Assembly: GCF_004151105.1 (NCBI RefSeq)
Contig: NZ_PHRF01000162.1
Span: 327,488 to 391,487 of the forward strand
Direction of reading: 5' to 3'
DNA length: 64,000 bases
From: Streptomyces sp. L-9-10
GTDB lineage: Bacteria > Actinomycetota > Actinomycetes > Streptomycetales > Streptomycetaceae
This document shows, in pieces, positions 44,041 to 52,846 of the stretch (the first letter of the stretch is position 1; each line of letters begins with the position of its first letter). A program made the position numbers and the translations under genes. The notes under the pieces are model-generated. The model was given only the letters and a program-made list of their open reading frames with translations, did no database searches and was not told the origin of the DNA.

Positions 44041-44076
44041 CGGGGGCGGGGGCCTCTGAGGCTCTCCCCGCCCCCG
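44041..44076. terminator. Terminator between TetR and chitinase genes
   Basis: CGGGGGCGGGG at 44041-44051 pairs perfectly with CCCCGCCCCCG at 44066-44076. The loop itself contains a small hairpin (GCCTCTGAGGC). The genes are convergent. Confidence 0.82.
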
Positions 44077-44109
44077 ACGGGCCGGTCGCGCGATCGCGTC
44101 GCGCAGGCT

Positions 44110-45348
<1,239 letters not shown>

Positions 45349-45442
45349 GGGATCTCCTCGTGGGGGAGGAAGAGCGAGTGGGGGGCAGCGAAGTCATGGC
45401 GTCGACTTGGCATGAACGCGAAATGCGTTGGGGTGGACGTTA

Positions 45443-45458
45443 GAAGGACTAGACCACT
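45443..45458. promoter_or_regulatory. DasR-type (dre) site upstream of the chitinase
   Basis: The 16 bases match 12 of 16 positions of the palindromic dre consensus AGTGGTCTAGACCACT, with one half (CTAGACCACT) perfect. DasR represses chitin and N-acetylglucosamine genes until glucosamine 6-phosphate binds it. The position 95 bases before the start fits a promoter operator. Confidence 0.6.
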
Positions 45459-45468
45459 GGGGTCAATG

Positions 45469-45488
45469 GTTCGGACCAAGTTCGGACC
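45469..45488. promoter_or_regulatory. Paired direct repeats in the chitinase promoter
   Basis: GTTCGGACC occurs at 45469-45477 and 45480-45488, a period of 11 bases (about one helical turn). Streptomyces chitinase promoters are known for a pair of about 12-base direct repeats near the -35 region that mediate chitin induction and glucose repression. These may be the equivalent. Confidence 0.5.
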
Positions 45489-45700
45489 GGCCAGTGGCCA
45501 CTTCCCGCCCGTGACGGAAGGGCGCCCGATCGGGCATACTCCAACGCGCCACAGTCACTGATCAGCCGCTTCCGTGATCCGGAGGTGCAGCATCGGCTGG
45601 GCACCACTGCCGTCCGGGGGCACCCCCGGACTCCAGCCGGCGGCGCCGCCACACCCCGCGTGCGCGCCGCCGCAGCGCCCGACAGGGAGGAGAGCGCCGT

Positions 45701-46873
45701 ATGCCCGACCGTGCCCCGCAACCGGTGGAACGCCAGCTGCCCACCGAGGAGTCCCAGGATCTCGTCGCCCTCGTACGCGACATCGTCCAGCGGGAGATCG
45801 CTCCCAAGGCGGCCGAGGAGGAGGACGCCGGGCACTTCCCCCGCGAAGTCTTCACCCTCCTCTCCGCGTCCGGACTGCTCGGCCTCCCCTATGACTCCGC
45901 CCATGGCGGCGGGGACCAGCCGTACGAGGTCTACCTCCAGGTACTCGAAGAACTCGCCGCCGCCCGGCTCACCGTCGGCCTCGGCGTCAGCGTCCACTCC
46001 CTCGCCTGCCACGCCCTCGCCGGCTACGGAACGAAGGACCAGCAGGCCGAGCACCTCCCCGCCATGCTGGGCGGCGGCCTCCTCGGCGCCTACTGCCTCT
46101 CCGAGCCCGCCTCCGGCTCGGACGCGGCCTCGCTCCGCACCAAGGCCGTACGGGACGGCGACGACTGGGTCATCACCGGCACCAAGGCCTGGATCACCCA
46201 CGGCGGCATCGCGGACTTCTACACCGTGCTCGCCCGCACCGGGCAGGAGGGCGCCCGGGGCATCACGGCCTTCCTCGTCCCCGGCGACGCCCCCGGACTG
46301 AACGCGGCAGCCCCTGAGAAGAAGATGGGCATGAAGGGCTCGCCCACCGCCCAACTCCACTTCGACGGCGTACGGGTGGCCGACGACCGCCGCATCGGCG
46401 ACGAGGGCCAGGGCTTCGCCATCGCGCTCTCCGCCCTCGACTCGGGCCGCCTCGGCATCGCCGCCTGCGCCATCGGACTCGCCCAGGCGGCCCTGGACGA
46501 AGCCGTCGGATACGCCACGGGACGGCGGCAGTTCGGCAAGCCCATCGCGGACTTCCAGGGACTGCGCTTCCTGCTCGCCGACATGGCCACCAGGATCGAG
46601 GCCGGCCGCGCGCTCTACCTCGCCGCCGCCCGGCTGCGCGACGCGGGCCGCCCGTTCTCCCAACAGGCCGCCATGGCCAAGCTGTTCTGCACGGACGCCG
46701 CGATGCAGGTCACCATCGACGCCGTACAGGTGCTCGGCGGCTACGGCTACACCGCGGACTTCCCGGCGGAGCGTTATATGCGTGAGGCGAAGGTGCTCCA
46801 GATCGTCGAGGGCACCAACCAGATCCAGCGCATGGTGATCGCCCGCCACCTGGCGGGCCCCGAATCCCGCTGA
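45701..46873 (+). CDS. Acyl-CoA dehydrogenase
   Basis: The 390-residue flavoprotein has the helical N-terminal domain, the central beta domain (YCLSEPASGSDAASLRTKAV, WITHGG) and the C-terminal helical domain ending QIVEGTNQIQRMVIARHLA, where the glutamate is the catalytic base. It oxidises an acyl-CoA to the enoyl-CoA with FAD; the chain length or branching is not evident. The ATG at 45701 has GGGAGGAG. It stands alone, with a strong terminator after it, divergent from the chitinase. Confidence 0.93.
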   Translation: MPDRAPQPVERQLPTEESQDLVALVRDIVQREIAPKAAEEEDAGHFPREVFTLLSASGLLGLPYDSAHGGGDQPYEVYLQVLEELAAARLTVGLGVSVHSLACHALAGYGTKDQQAEHLPAMLGGGLLGAYCLSEPASGSDAASLRTKAVRDGDDWVITGTKAWITHGGIADFYTVLARTGQEGARGITAFLVPGDAPGLNAAAPEKKMGMKGSPTAQLHFDGVRVADDRRIGDEGQGFAIALSALDSGRLGIAACAIGLAQAALDEAVGYATGRRQFGKPIADFQGLRFLLADMATRIEAGRALYLAAARLRDAGRPFSQQAAMAKLFCTDAAMQVTIDAVQVLGGYGYTADFPAERYMREAKVLQIVEGTNQIQRMVIARHLAGPESR

Positions 46874-46878
46874 CCACC

Positions 46879-46911
46879 GCGCGCACGCTGACGGGCGGTC
46901 AGCGTGCGCGC
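46879..46911. terminator. Bidirectional terminator after the acyl-CoA dehydrogenase
   Basis: A perfect 14-base stem (46879-46892 with 46898-46911) has the 5-base loop GGGCG. The flanking genes are convergent. Confidence 0.88.
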
Positions 46912-46919
46912 CGGGAGAG

Positions 46920-47318
46920 CTACGCCGCGTGCCGCTGGAGGGCCGGCACCTTGAACGGGCGTGAGCCGGGACCGCCGACATGCGAGAACGGTTGCGTCCG
47001 CCAGTCGAGCCCCTGCGGCAGCGTCAGCAGCAGCGCGGTGTCCTGCTCCTGAGCCTCGGACGACGCGTCGGCGGCCGGAGCCTCCGACGCCGAACGGCCC
47101 GTACCGGCACAGACCGAGAGTACGAACGGATTCCACGGGGAAGGGCACAGCGCGTGCTCCGGCAGGACATCCTCGTCCGCCAGCAACGCGATTGGCTGCG
47201 CACAGTCCGGGCAGACGACCCGGTACATCTCGAAGGTGTCGTAGAAGTCGAGTTCGTCGGCGTCGACGAGCTCAACGGGCTCCGGTTCGGTACGTCCGGC
47301 GCGCTTCAGGCTCTGCAT
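46920..47318 (-). CDS. Conserved hypothetical protein with a CxxC motif
   Basis: I cannot name this 132-residue protein. It starts MQSLKRAGRTEPEPVELVD and has a CPDC pair near residue 37 followed by CPSPWNPF, suggesting a possible metal site. The C-terminus is rich in Ala/Ser/Glu and then Leu/Pro (TLPQGLDWRTQPFSHVGG). It resembles small conserved Streptomyces proteins of unknown function. The ATG at 47318 has GAGGGGGA upstream. It is divergent from an Lrp regulator, which may control it. Confidence 0.7.
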   Translation of the reverse strand: MQSLKRAGRTEPEPVELVDADELDFYDTFEMYRVVCPDCAQPIALLADEDVLPEHALCPSPWNPFVLSVCAGTGRSASEAPAADASSEAQEQDTALLLTLPQGLDWRTQPFSHVGGPGSRPFKVPALQRHAA

Positions 47319-47521
47319 GGAGACATTCCCCCTCGGGTGGGCCGACCAGGCTCTTGTGGTCTCGACCACAGCAAGCAATTCCCGTCGCGCGAGCCGGGTA
47401 ACCGTAAGGTCTCGACCGACCCGCCCAGAGGCCTGTGGTCTTCGTCACACGCCCCCTCGCGGGGCTCTTCGGCTCACTCCCGACTGTGCTGGAAGCGGCC
47501 CGGGGCAATAGGTTGATCCGC

Positions 47522-47962
47522 ATGGAGGAGCTGGATCGTCAGATCGTGGAATTGCTTGTCAAGGACGGCCGGATGAGCTACACCGACCTGGGCAAGGCCA
47601 CCGGCCTGTCCACCTCGGCGGTGCATCAGCGCGTACGCCGGCTGGAGCAGCGAGGCGTCATCCGCGGCTACGCCGCGGTGGTCGACCCGGAGCAGGTCGG
47701 GCTCCCCCTCACCGCGTTCATCTCGGCCAAACCGTTCGACCCCAGCGCCCCCGACGACATCGCCGACCGGCTCGCCGAAATCCCCGAGATCGAGGCGTGC
47801 CACAGCGTGGCGGGCGACGAGAACTACATCCTCAAGGTCCGGGTGGCGACCCCTCTGGCCCTGGAACACCTGCTCACCCGCATCCGCAGCCTGGCCGGAG
47901 TCTCCACCCGCACGACGGTGGTGCTCTCCACCCCCTACGAGTCCCGCCCACCCAGTCTTTAA
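47522..47962 (+). CDS. Lrp/AsnC-family regulator
   Basis: The 146-residue protein has the AsnC-type helix-turn-helix (MEELDRQIVELLVKDGRMSY, LSTSAVHQRVRRLEQRGVI) and a RAM domain (GDENYILKVRVATPLALEHL). Ligand unknown. The ATG at 47522 gives the canonical start; a TTG nine bases upstream is possible. It is divergent from the small conserved gene and is followed by the inverted copy of the dispersed repeat. Confidence 0.9.
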   Translation: MEELDRQIVELLVKDGRMSYTDLGKATGLSTSAVHQRVRRLEQRGVIRGYAAVVDPEQVGLPLTAFISAKPFDPSAPDDIADRLAEIPEIEACHSVAGDENYILKVRVATPLALEHLLTRIRSLAGVSTRTTVVLSTPYESRPPSL

Positions 47963-47989
47963 TTTTTTGAGGGCTCGGTTCGCCTCCGG

Positions 47990-48325
47990 AAAGACCGCAC
48001 CCGGAACGAATCGGCACCCCACCCCGACCTCCACCAGGGGCGGGCAGTGGGGGGCGACCACCGGGGGGAGGGGGTCGGGGGCGTAGGAGGTGCGTGTCCG
48101 GACACTGAAGCGTGATGTGTGGCGCGCGGACGCCCGAACCATCGTCGGGGCGGAGTCGCGCCGTAAATCGTGCCGTCCGGACATGTGCCTCCGGAGGCCC
48201 CGGCCCCCGGCACCACAACGGCGCACCCGCACCCCCACTGCACCCCGCACCCCCCGCCGGAGGCGCACCGCACCCGCACCACGACGAACCCCCCGCCGGA
48301 CGGCGCACCGCACCGCGCGACACTG
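47990..48325. repeat. Dispersed intergenic repeat, copy B (inverted relative to copy A)
   Basis: This gap between the Lrp gene and the amidohydrolase holds no convincing gene. It contains GGAGGTGCGTGTCCGGA at 48086-48102 and TCCGGACATGTGCCTCC at 48176-48192 (two mismatches to a perfect arm) around a 73-base core. Outside lie GC-rich blocks matching those of copy A at 10590-10950 in reverse orientation. The right edge reaches almost to the amidohydrolase start, so it may shape that gene's leader. Confidence 0.75.
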
Positions 48326-48330
48326 TCCCC

Positions 48331-49965
48331 ATGACCAACCGCACCGCCCCGGCCCACCGCACCACCCTCCTCCGCCGCGGCGAAGTCCACAGCCCCGCCG
48401 ACCCCTTCGCCACCGCCATGGTCGTAGAACGCGGCCACGTCGCCTGGGTGGGCTCCGAAGGCGCCGCGGATTCCTTCGCCTCCGGCGTCGACGAGGTCAT
48501 CGACCTCGAAGGCGCGCTCGTCACCCCCGCGTTCACCGACGCCCACGTACACACCACCGCCACCGGCCTCGCCCTCACCGGTCTCGACCTGTCCGGCGCC
48601 CGGACCCTGCCGGAGGCGCTGGACCTCGTACGGGACCACCGCACCGCCCACCCCGGCGACCGGATTTTGCTCGGCCACGGCTGGGACTCCGCCCGGTGGC
48701 CCGAGCAGCGCCCCCCGTCGCGTGCCGAACTCGACGACGCGGCCGGCGGCCGGCCGCTCTATCTGACGCGGATCGACGTGCACTCCGCGGTCGTGACCAC
48801 CGCCCTGCTCGATCTGGTCCCCGGCGTCACCTCGCTGACCGGCTATCACCCGGACGCGCCGCTGACGGCCGCCGCCCACCACGCCGTGCGCGCCGCCGCC
48901 CACGGGTCGGTCAGCGCGCGCCAGCGCACCGAGGCACAGCGGGCGGCCCGCGCCCGCGCCGCCTCGCTCGGCATCGGCTCGCTCCATGAGTGCGGCGGCC
49001 CGGAGATCTCCGACGAGGAGGACTTCACCGCACTGCTGCGGCTGGCCGAGGACGAGCCGGGGCCACGGATCCACGGCTACTGGGCCGAAAGGATCACCGA
49101 CGAGAAGGGCGCCCGGCGTGTCCGGGAGCTGGGTGCCGCCGGAGCCGCGGGTGATCTCTTCGTCGACGGCTCCCTCGGCTCCCACACCGCCTCCCTGCGC
49201 GAGCCCTACGCCGACGCCGCCCACACCGGTACCGCCCAGCTCGACGCCGCCGCGATCGCGGCGCATGTCGCCATCTGTACCGAGGCCGGGCTCCAGGCCG
49301 GTTTCCACGCCATCGGCGACGCCGCGATCAGCGCCGTCGTCGAGGGTGTGCGCGCCGCCGCCGAGCGCGTGGGCCTCGCCCGTATCAGGGCGGCCAGGCA
49401 CCGTGTCGAGCACGCCGAGATGCTCACCCCCGCGACCGTCGCGGCCTTCGCCGAGCTGGGCCTCACCGCCTCCGTTCAGCCGGTCTTCGACGCGTTCTGG
49501 GGCGGCACCGACGGTATGTACGCCCGGCGGCTCGGCGCCGACCGCGCCCGTACGCTCAACCCGTACGCCGCGCTGCTGCGCGCCGGCGTGCCGCTGGCGT
49601 TCGGCTCCGACAGCCCCGTCACCCCGCTGGACCCCTGGGGCACCGTCAGAGCCGCCGCCTTCCACAACACCCCCGAACACCGGATCTCGGTACGGGCGGC
49701 CTTCACCGCCCACACCCGTGGCGGCCGGCGGGCCATGGGGCGGGACGACGCGGGTACGCTCGTGCCCGGCGCCCCCGCCGACTACGCCGTGTGGCGGACG
49801 GAGGAGCTGGTGGTCCAGGCCCCCGACGACCGGGTGGCCCGCTGGTCCACCGATCCGCGCTCGGGGACGCCGGGTCTGCCCGATCTGACGCCCGGCCGAC
49901 CGCTGCCCGAATGTCTGCGGACCGTCGTCTCCGGACAAACGGTCTTCCTGCGACCGAACGAGTGA
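48331..49965 (+). CDS. Amidohydrolase of the YtcJ type
   Basis: The 544-residue protein belongs to the amidohydrolase_3 family. Metal-binding and active-site motifs are visible: FTDAHVHTTATG, DGSLGSHTA, GFHAIGDAAI, RHRVEHAEM and FGSDSPVTPLDPW. Substrates of this group are varied amides, often unknown. I chose the ATG at 48331; the frame is open upstream but that stretch is the repeat. The gene stands alone downstream of repeat copy B, and a 602-base gap follows. Confidence 0.87.
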   Translation: MTNRTAPAHRTTLLRRGEVHSPADPFATAMVVERGHVAWVGSEGAADSFASGVDEVIDLEGALVTPAFTDAHVHTTATGLALTGLDLSGARTLPEALDLVRDHRTAHPGDRILLGHGWDSARWPEQRPPSRAELDDAAGGRPLYLTRIDVHSAVVTTALLDLVPGVTSLTGYHPDAPLTAAAHHAVRAAAHGSVSARQRTEAQRAARARAASLGIGSLHECGGPEISDEEDFTALLRLAEDEPGPRIHGYWAERITDEKGARRVRELGAAGAAGDLFVDGSLGSHTASLREPYADAAHTGTAQLDAAAIAAHVAICTEAGLQAGFHAIGDAAISAVVEGVRAAAERVGLARIRAARHRVEHAEMLTPATVAAFAELGLTASVQPVFDAFWGGTDGMYARRLGADRARTLNPYAALLRAGVPLAFGSDSPVTPLDPWGTVRAAAFHNTPEHRISVRAAFTAHTRGGRRAMGRDDAGTLVPGAPADYAVWRTEELVVQAPDDRVARWSTDPRSGTPGLPDLTPGRPLPECLRTVVSGQTVFLRPNE

Positions 49966-50567
49966 CGTACGGACATTTCGTGCCGCCGCCCGATGCCCGC
50001 CGGCCTCTGCCGCGACCTGCGGATCTTCCCCACTGACCTGGTGATTTGGGTCAACACCGCAGGTCAAACGACTATTGACAGTAAGCAGCCACCGGCGGGT
50101 AGGTTCGGCCGGGTCCACCACAGGACGTCCGTCCGGCAGCCTCCACGCAGTCGTCGAACGCCACTGGGTCATGGGGCGGTGTGCCGCACCGGCGCACCAC
50201 CACTGGGAGCCAGGTCCAGCAGTCGCGTCTCGGGGGCGAGGGAAGGTTTCAGCCGGTCGGCAGGTGCGACCCCGGATGGGGCCCGGCGTTCAGTAGACAA
50301 CGGCTTTCGGTCGACCCGCAGCCAGCGGGTCCCAGGTCGGCCCGAAGGACGCCGGGTCCCGATCCGCAGCAGGTGATTCCTTCCGCTTCCCCCGGTTCCC
50401 TCCGGTTTCCCTCCGCCGGTCTGTGTTCCGTAACAAGATCTCCGGTTCCGTCCGCCATCTCCGGACATCACCGCCCATCCCCACCGACACAGGGTCACCA
50501 CGGTGGTCGTCGGCCATGGCGTGCTCGCTAAGCTGGGGCACCTGCGTACGGCGATTAAGGGGCAGCA
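49966..50567 (+). other. 602-base intergenic region with a promoter but no gene
   Basis: Nothing here codes for a protein I can support. Promoter-like DNA with AT-rich patches lies at 50040-50105, followed by about 460 bases without coding character up to ppm1. The region ends in a pyrimidine-rich stretch (TTCCCTCCGG-type repeats near 50390-50420). It may be a long leader of ppm1 or an uncharacterised RNA. Confidence 0.5.
50075..50105 (+). promoter_or_regulatory. Housekeeping-type promoter upstream of ppm1
   Basis: A perfect -35 TTGACA (50075-50080) is followed after 19 bases by TAGGTT (50100-50105), close to the -10 consensus for the main sigma factor. The next coding start, ppm1, is about 460 bases downstream. 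Two GGTCAA half-sites lie at about 50050 and 50063, just upstream. Confidence 0.55.
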
Positions 50568-51428
50568 GTGAACGACGGTGGCCAGAGGCGGTACGGCCCG
50601 CTCGGTACAGCCTTGGTGATCATCCCGACCTTCAACGAGGCCGAGAACATCAGGACCATCGTCACCCGCGTGCGCGCCGCGGTGCCGGAGGCCGACATCC
50701 TCATCGCCGACGACAACAGCCCCGACGGCACCGGCAAGATCGCCGATGAACTGGCCGCCGAGGACAGCCATGTGAAGGTCCTGCACCGCAGGGGCAAGGA
50801 AGGGCTCGGTGCCGCCTATCTCGCGGGCTTCCGCTGGGGCATCGAGCACGACTACGGCGTCCTCGTCGAGATGGACGCCGACGGCTCCCACCAGCCCGAG
50901 GAACTGCCCCGGCTGCTGACCGCGCTGAAGGGCGCCGATCTGGTGCTCGGCTCGCGCTGGGTGCCGGGCGGACGGGTCGTCAACTGGCCCAGGACCCGTG
51001 AGCTGATCTCCCGCGGCGGCAGCACCTACTCACGTGTCCTGCTCGGCGTCCCGATCCGCGATGTCACCGGCGGCTACCGGGCGTTCCGCAGGGAGACCCT
51101 GGAGCGGCTCGGCCTCGACGCCGTCTCGTCCCAGGGGTACTGCTTCCAGGTCGATCTGGCCCGTCGCGCGATCGAGGCGGGCTGCCATGTGGTCGAGGTG
51201 CCCATCACCTTCGTCGAACGCGAACTCGGCGACTCCAAGATGAGCAAGGACATCCTCGTCGAGGCGCTGTGGCGGGTCACGGCCTGGGGCGTCGAGTCCC
51301 GGACGAACCGGCTGCTCGGCCGGAAGCCCGCCGGGTCCACCGGCGCCCGCCCGACTGGTACTGGCCCGACCGCGGCCGGACCGACCGGGACCGGATCCAC
51401 CGGAACCGGATCCGCCGGATCCGCTTGA
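50568..51428 (+). CDS. ppm1: Polyprenol monophosphomannose synthase
   Basis: Ppm1 transfers mannose from GDP-mannose to a polyprenyl phosphate, the donor for protein O-mannosylation. The 286-residue GT2 enzyme has IIPTFNEAENI, DDNSPDGT, the DxD motif MDADGSH and GSRWVPGG. It lacks the membrane C-terminal domain of the mycobacterial fusion, so it acts as a peripheral membrane enzyme. The last 40 residues are a Gly/Ser/Thr-rich tail (TGTGPTAAGPTGTGS) of low complexity. The GTG at 50568 gives the expected start. fxsA follows 55 bases later. Confidence 0.93.
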   Translation: MNDGGQRRYGPLGTALVIIPTFNEAENIRTIVTRVRAAVPEADILIADDNSPDGTGKIADELAAEDSHVKVLHRRGKEGLGAAYLAGFRWGIEHDYGVLVEMDADGSHQPEELPRLLTALKGADLVLGSRWVPGGRVVNWPRTRELISRGGSTYSRVLLGVPIRDVTGGYRAFRRETLERLGLDAVSSQGYCFQVDLARRAIEAGCHVVEVPITFVERELGDSKMSKDILVEALWRVTAWGVESRTNRLLGRKPAGSTGARPTGTGPTAAGPTGTGSTGTGSAGSA

Positions 51429-51483
51429 TCATTCCGGTCGTCCCCATACGCCATCCGGACGCGTCCCCAGGCACACTGGGAGT

Positions 51484-52083
51484 ATGACGACCGCGCAATC
51501 GCCCCGGACCGTTCCCAAGCGCTCACGCGCCCGAACTTTCATCCCGCTGGGCGTCGCCGCCTGGCTCGTGCTGGAGATCTGGCTGCTGACCGTGGTGGCC
51601 GATGTGGCGGGCGGTCTGACCGTCCTGCTGCTGCTCGTGGGCGCGGTCGTACTCGGCGCGGTGGTCATCAAGAGCGCCGGCCGCCGCGCCTTCCGCAATC
51701 TCACCGAGACCCTGCAACGGCAGCAGCAGCGACAGCCGGGCGAGCCGACCGAGACCGAGAGCGGCACCGGCAGCACAGGCAATGGTTTCCTGATGCTCGG
51801 CGGCCTGCTGATCATGCTGCCGGGGCTGATCACCGACCTCTTCGGGCTGCTCCTGCTCATCCCGCCGGTACGGATGGCGCTCAGCCGCTACACGGAGCGG
51901 TCGTTGGAGCGCCGGATGCGTGCCGCCGCCGTGCCGGGCAGCCTCGGCGACGCCTTCCAGCAGGCCCGGATGCGCCAGCCGGACGGCAAGGTGGTCCAGG
52001 GCGAGGTCATCAAGCACGACGACGAGGGGCGGAGCCCCCACCACCCCGGGGACGAGGGCCCGCGCCCGCCGCTCACCCCGTGA
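51484..52083 (+). CDS. FxsA-family membrane protein
   Basis: The 199-residue protein has the FxsA core: an N-terminal helix pair (FIPLGVAAWLVLEIWLLTVV, GLTVLLLLVGAVVLGAVVI) and the conserved segment LLIMLPGLITDLFGLLLLIPP. The C-terminus is hydrophilic and probably cytosolic. FxsA is known as a suppressor of phage exclusion in E. coli; its role in Streptomyces is unknown. It lies between ppm1 and rbpA, an arrangement I recall as conserved. A long terminator separates it from rbpA. Confidence 0.9.
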   Translation: MTTAQSPRTVPKRSRARTFIPLGVAAWLVLEIWLLTVVADVAGGLTVLLLLVGAVVLGAVVIKSAGRRAFRNLTETLQRQQQRQPGEPTETESGTGSTGNGFLMLGGLLIMLPGLITDLFGLLLLIPPVRMALSRYTERSLERRMRAAAVPGSLGDAFQQARMRQPDGKVVQGEVIKHDDEGRSPHHPGDEGPRPPLTP

Positions 52084-52116
52084 GCTCCCGGCAGGGCACA
52101 CCAAAGCGGTAGGGCA

Positions 52117-52173
52117 CACCAAAGCCGCGGGCCGCGTCACACAGGGAGTGTGACGCGGCCCGCGGCTTTGGTG
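52117..52173. terminator. Long bidirectional terminator between fxsA and rbpA
   Basis: A perfect 26-base stem (52117-52142 with 52148-52173) has the 5-base loop AGGGA. It is the longest hairpin in the window and stops both convergent genes. Confidence 0.93.
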
Positions 52174-52205
52174 CTGTTCGCTGTTCGTATGCGGTGGTTA
52201 CGCGG

Positions 52206-52580
52206 TCAGGCGGACTTCCGGCTGTCCCGCGGATGCACGGCGATGTTCATGGCGCCGGAGCGCAGGACGGCCAGCCTCTCGGCCAGCACCTCCTCCAGCT
52301 CCTCGCGGGTGCGCCGCTCCATGAGCATGTCCCAGTGCGTACGCGCAGGCTTGCCCTTCTTCTCTTCGGGGCCATCCCCGTCCACCAGGAGTGCCTGGGC
52401 GCCACACGCCTTGCACTCCCACTCCGGCGGAATTTCCGCCTCTACCGAGAACGGCATCTCAAATCGATGGCCGTTCTGGCATGCGTACTCCACCGCCTGG
52501 CGCGGGGCCAGATCGATGCCGCGGTCCGTCTCGTAGCTGGTAACCACGAGTCGCGTGCCGCGGAGAGCTCGCTCACTCAT
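52206..52580 (-). CDS. rbpA: RNA polymerase-binding protein RbpA
   Basis: RbpA binds the main sigma factor and RNA polymerase and stabilises the open complex; in Streptomyces it also affects rifampicin sensitivity. The 124 residues carry the N-terminal segment ERALRGTRLVVTSYETDRG, a core domain with cysteines in YACQNGHRF and WECKACGAQ, and the sigma-interaction helix HWDMLMERRTREELEEVL. The ATG at 52580 follows GGGAGG at good spacing. A SigR-type promoter lies about 60 bases upstream, as expected for the S. coelicolor gene. Confidence 0.96.
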   Translation of the reverse strand: MSERALRGTRLVVTSYETDRGIDLAPRQAVEYACQNGHRFEMPFSVEAEIPPEWECKACGAQALLVDGDGPEEKKGKPARTHWDMLMERRTREELEEVLAERLAVLRSGAMNIAVHPRDSRKSA

Positions 52581-52641
52581 GAATCGTGCCTCCCGGGCTT
52601 GTCGCCCACAGGACAGGTGTCGCTGTCGTCGTCATCCGGTC

Positions 52642-52668
52642 AACGTCCGGTCGGCGGTAAAGATTCCC
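52642..52668 (-). promoter_or_regulatory. SigR-type promoter of rbpA
   Basis: Read on the minus strand, GGGAAT (52663-52668) is followed after 18 bases by GTT (52642-52644), the SigR consensus for disulfide-stress genes. The position about 60 bases before the rbpA start fits. Confidence 0.75.
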
Positions 52669-52846
52669 GTTCCGGGTCATGCGTCGCCCGTCTGTGCCGC
52701 TGGTCATTCCAGGATTGCGTACCCACCAGCGCCCGGTTTGTCACATCTAACGGGAGATGTCACCCAGCGTTTTCGTTTCTCGACTACGCAGTAACGGTCC
52801 GCCTGGCAGGCCAAACGCGTACACTACCGCCCTTTGACTTCAACGT

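Larger units (their letters stand above)
45349..45700. other. Divergent promoter region, chitinase / acyl-CoA dehydrogenase
   Basis: This 352-base gap holds the chitinase promoter elements listed separately and the acyl-CoA dehydrogenase ribosome-binding site (GGGAGGAG). I see no gene in it. Confidence 0.5.

Noticed and set aside
49993..50376. 127-residue plus-strand frame in the 602-base gap
   Set aside because: No recognisable protein, arginine-rich composition, no ribosome-binding site and no family resemblance.
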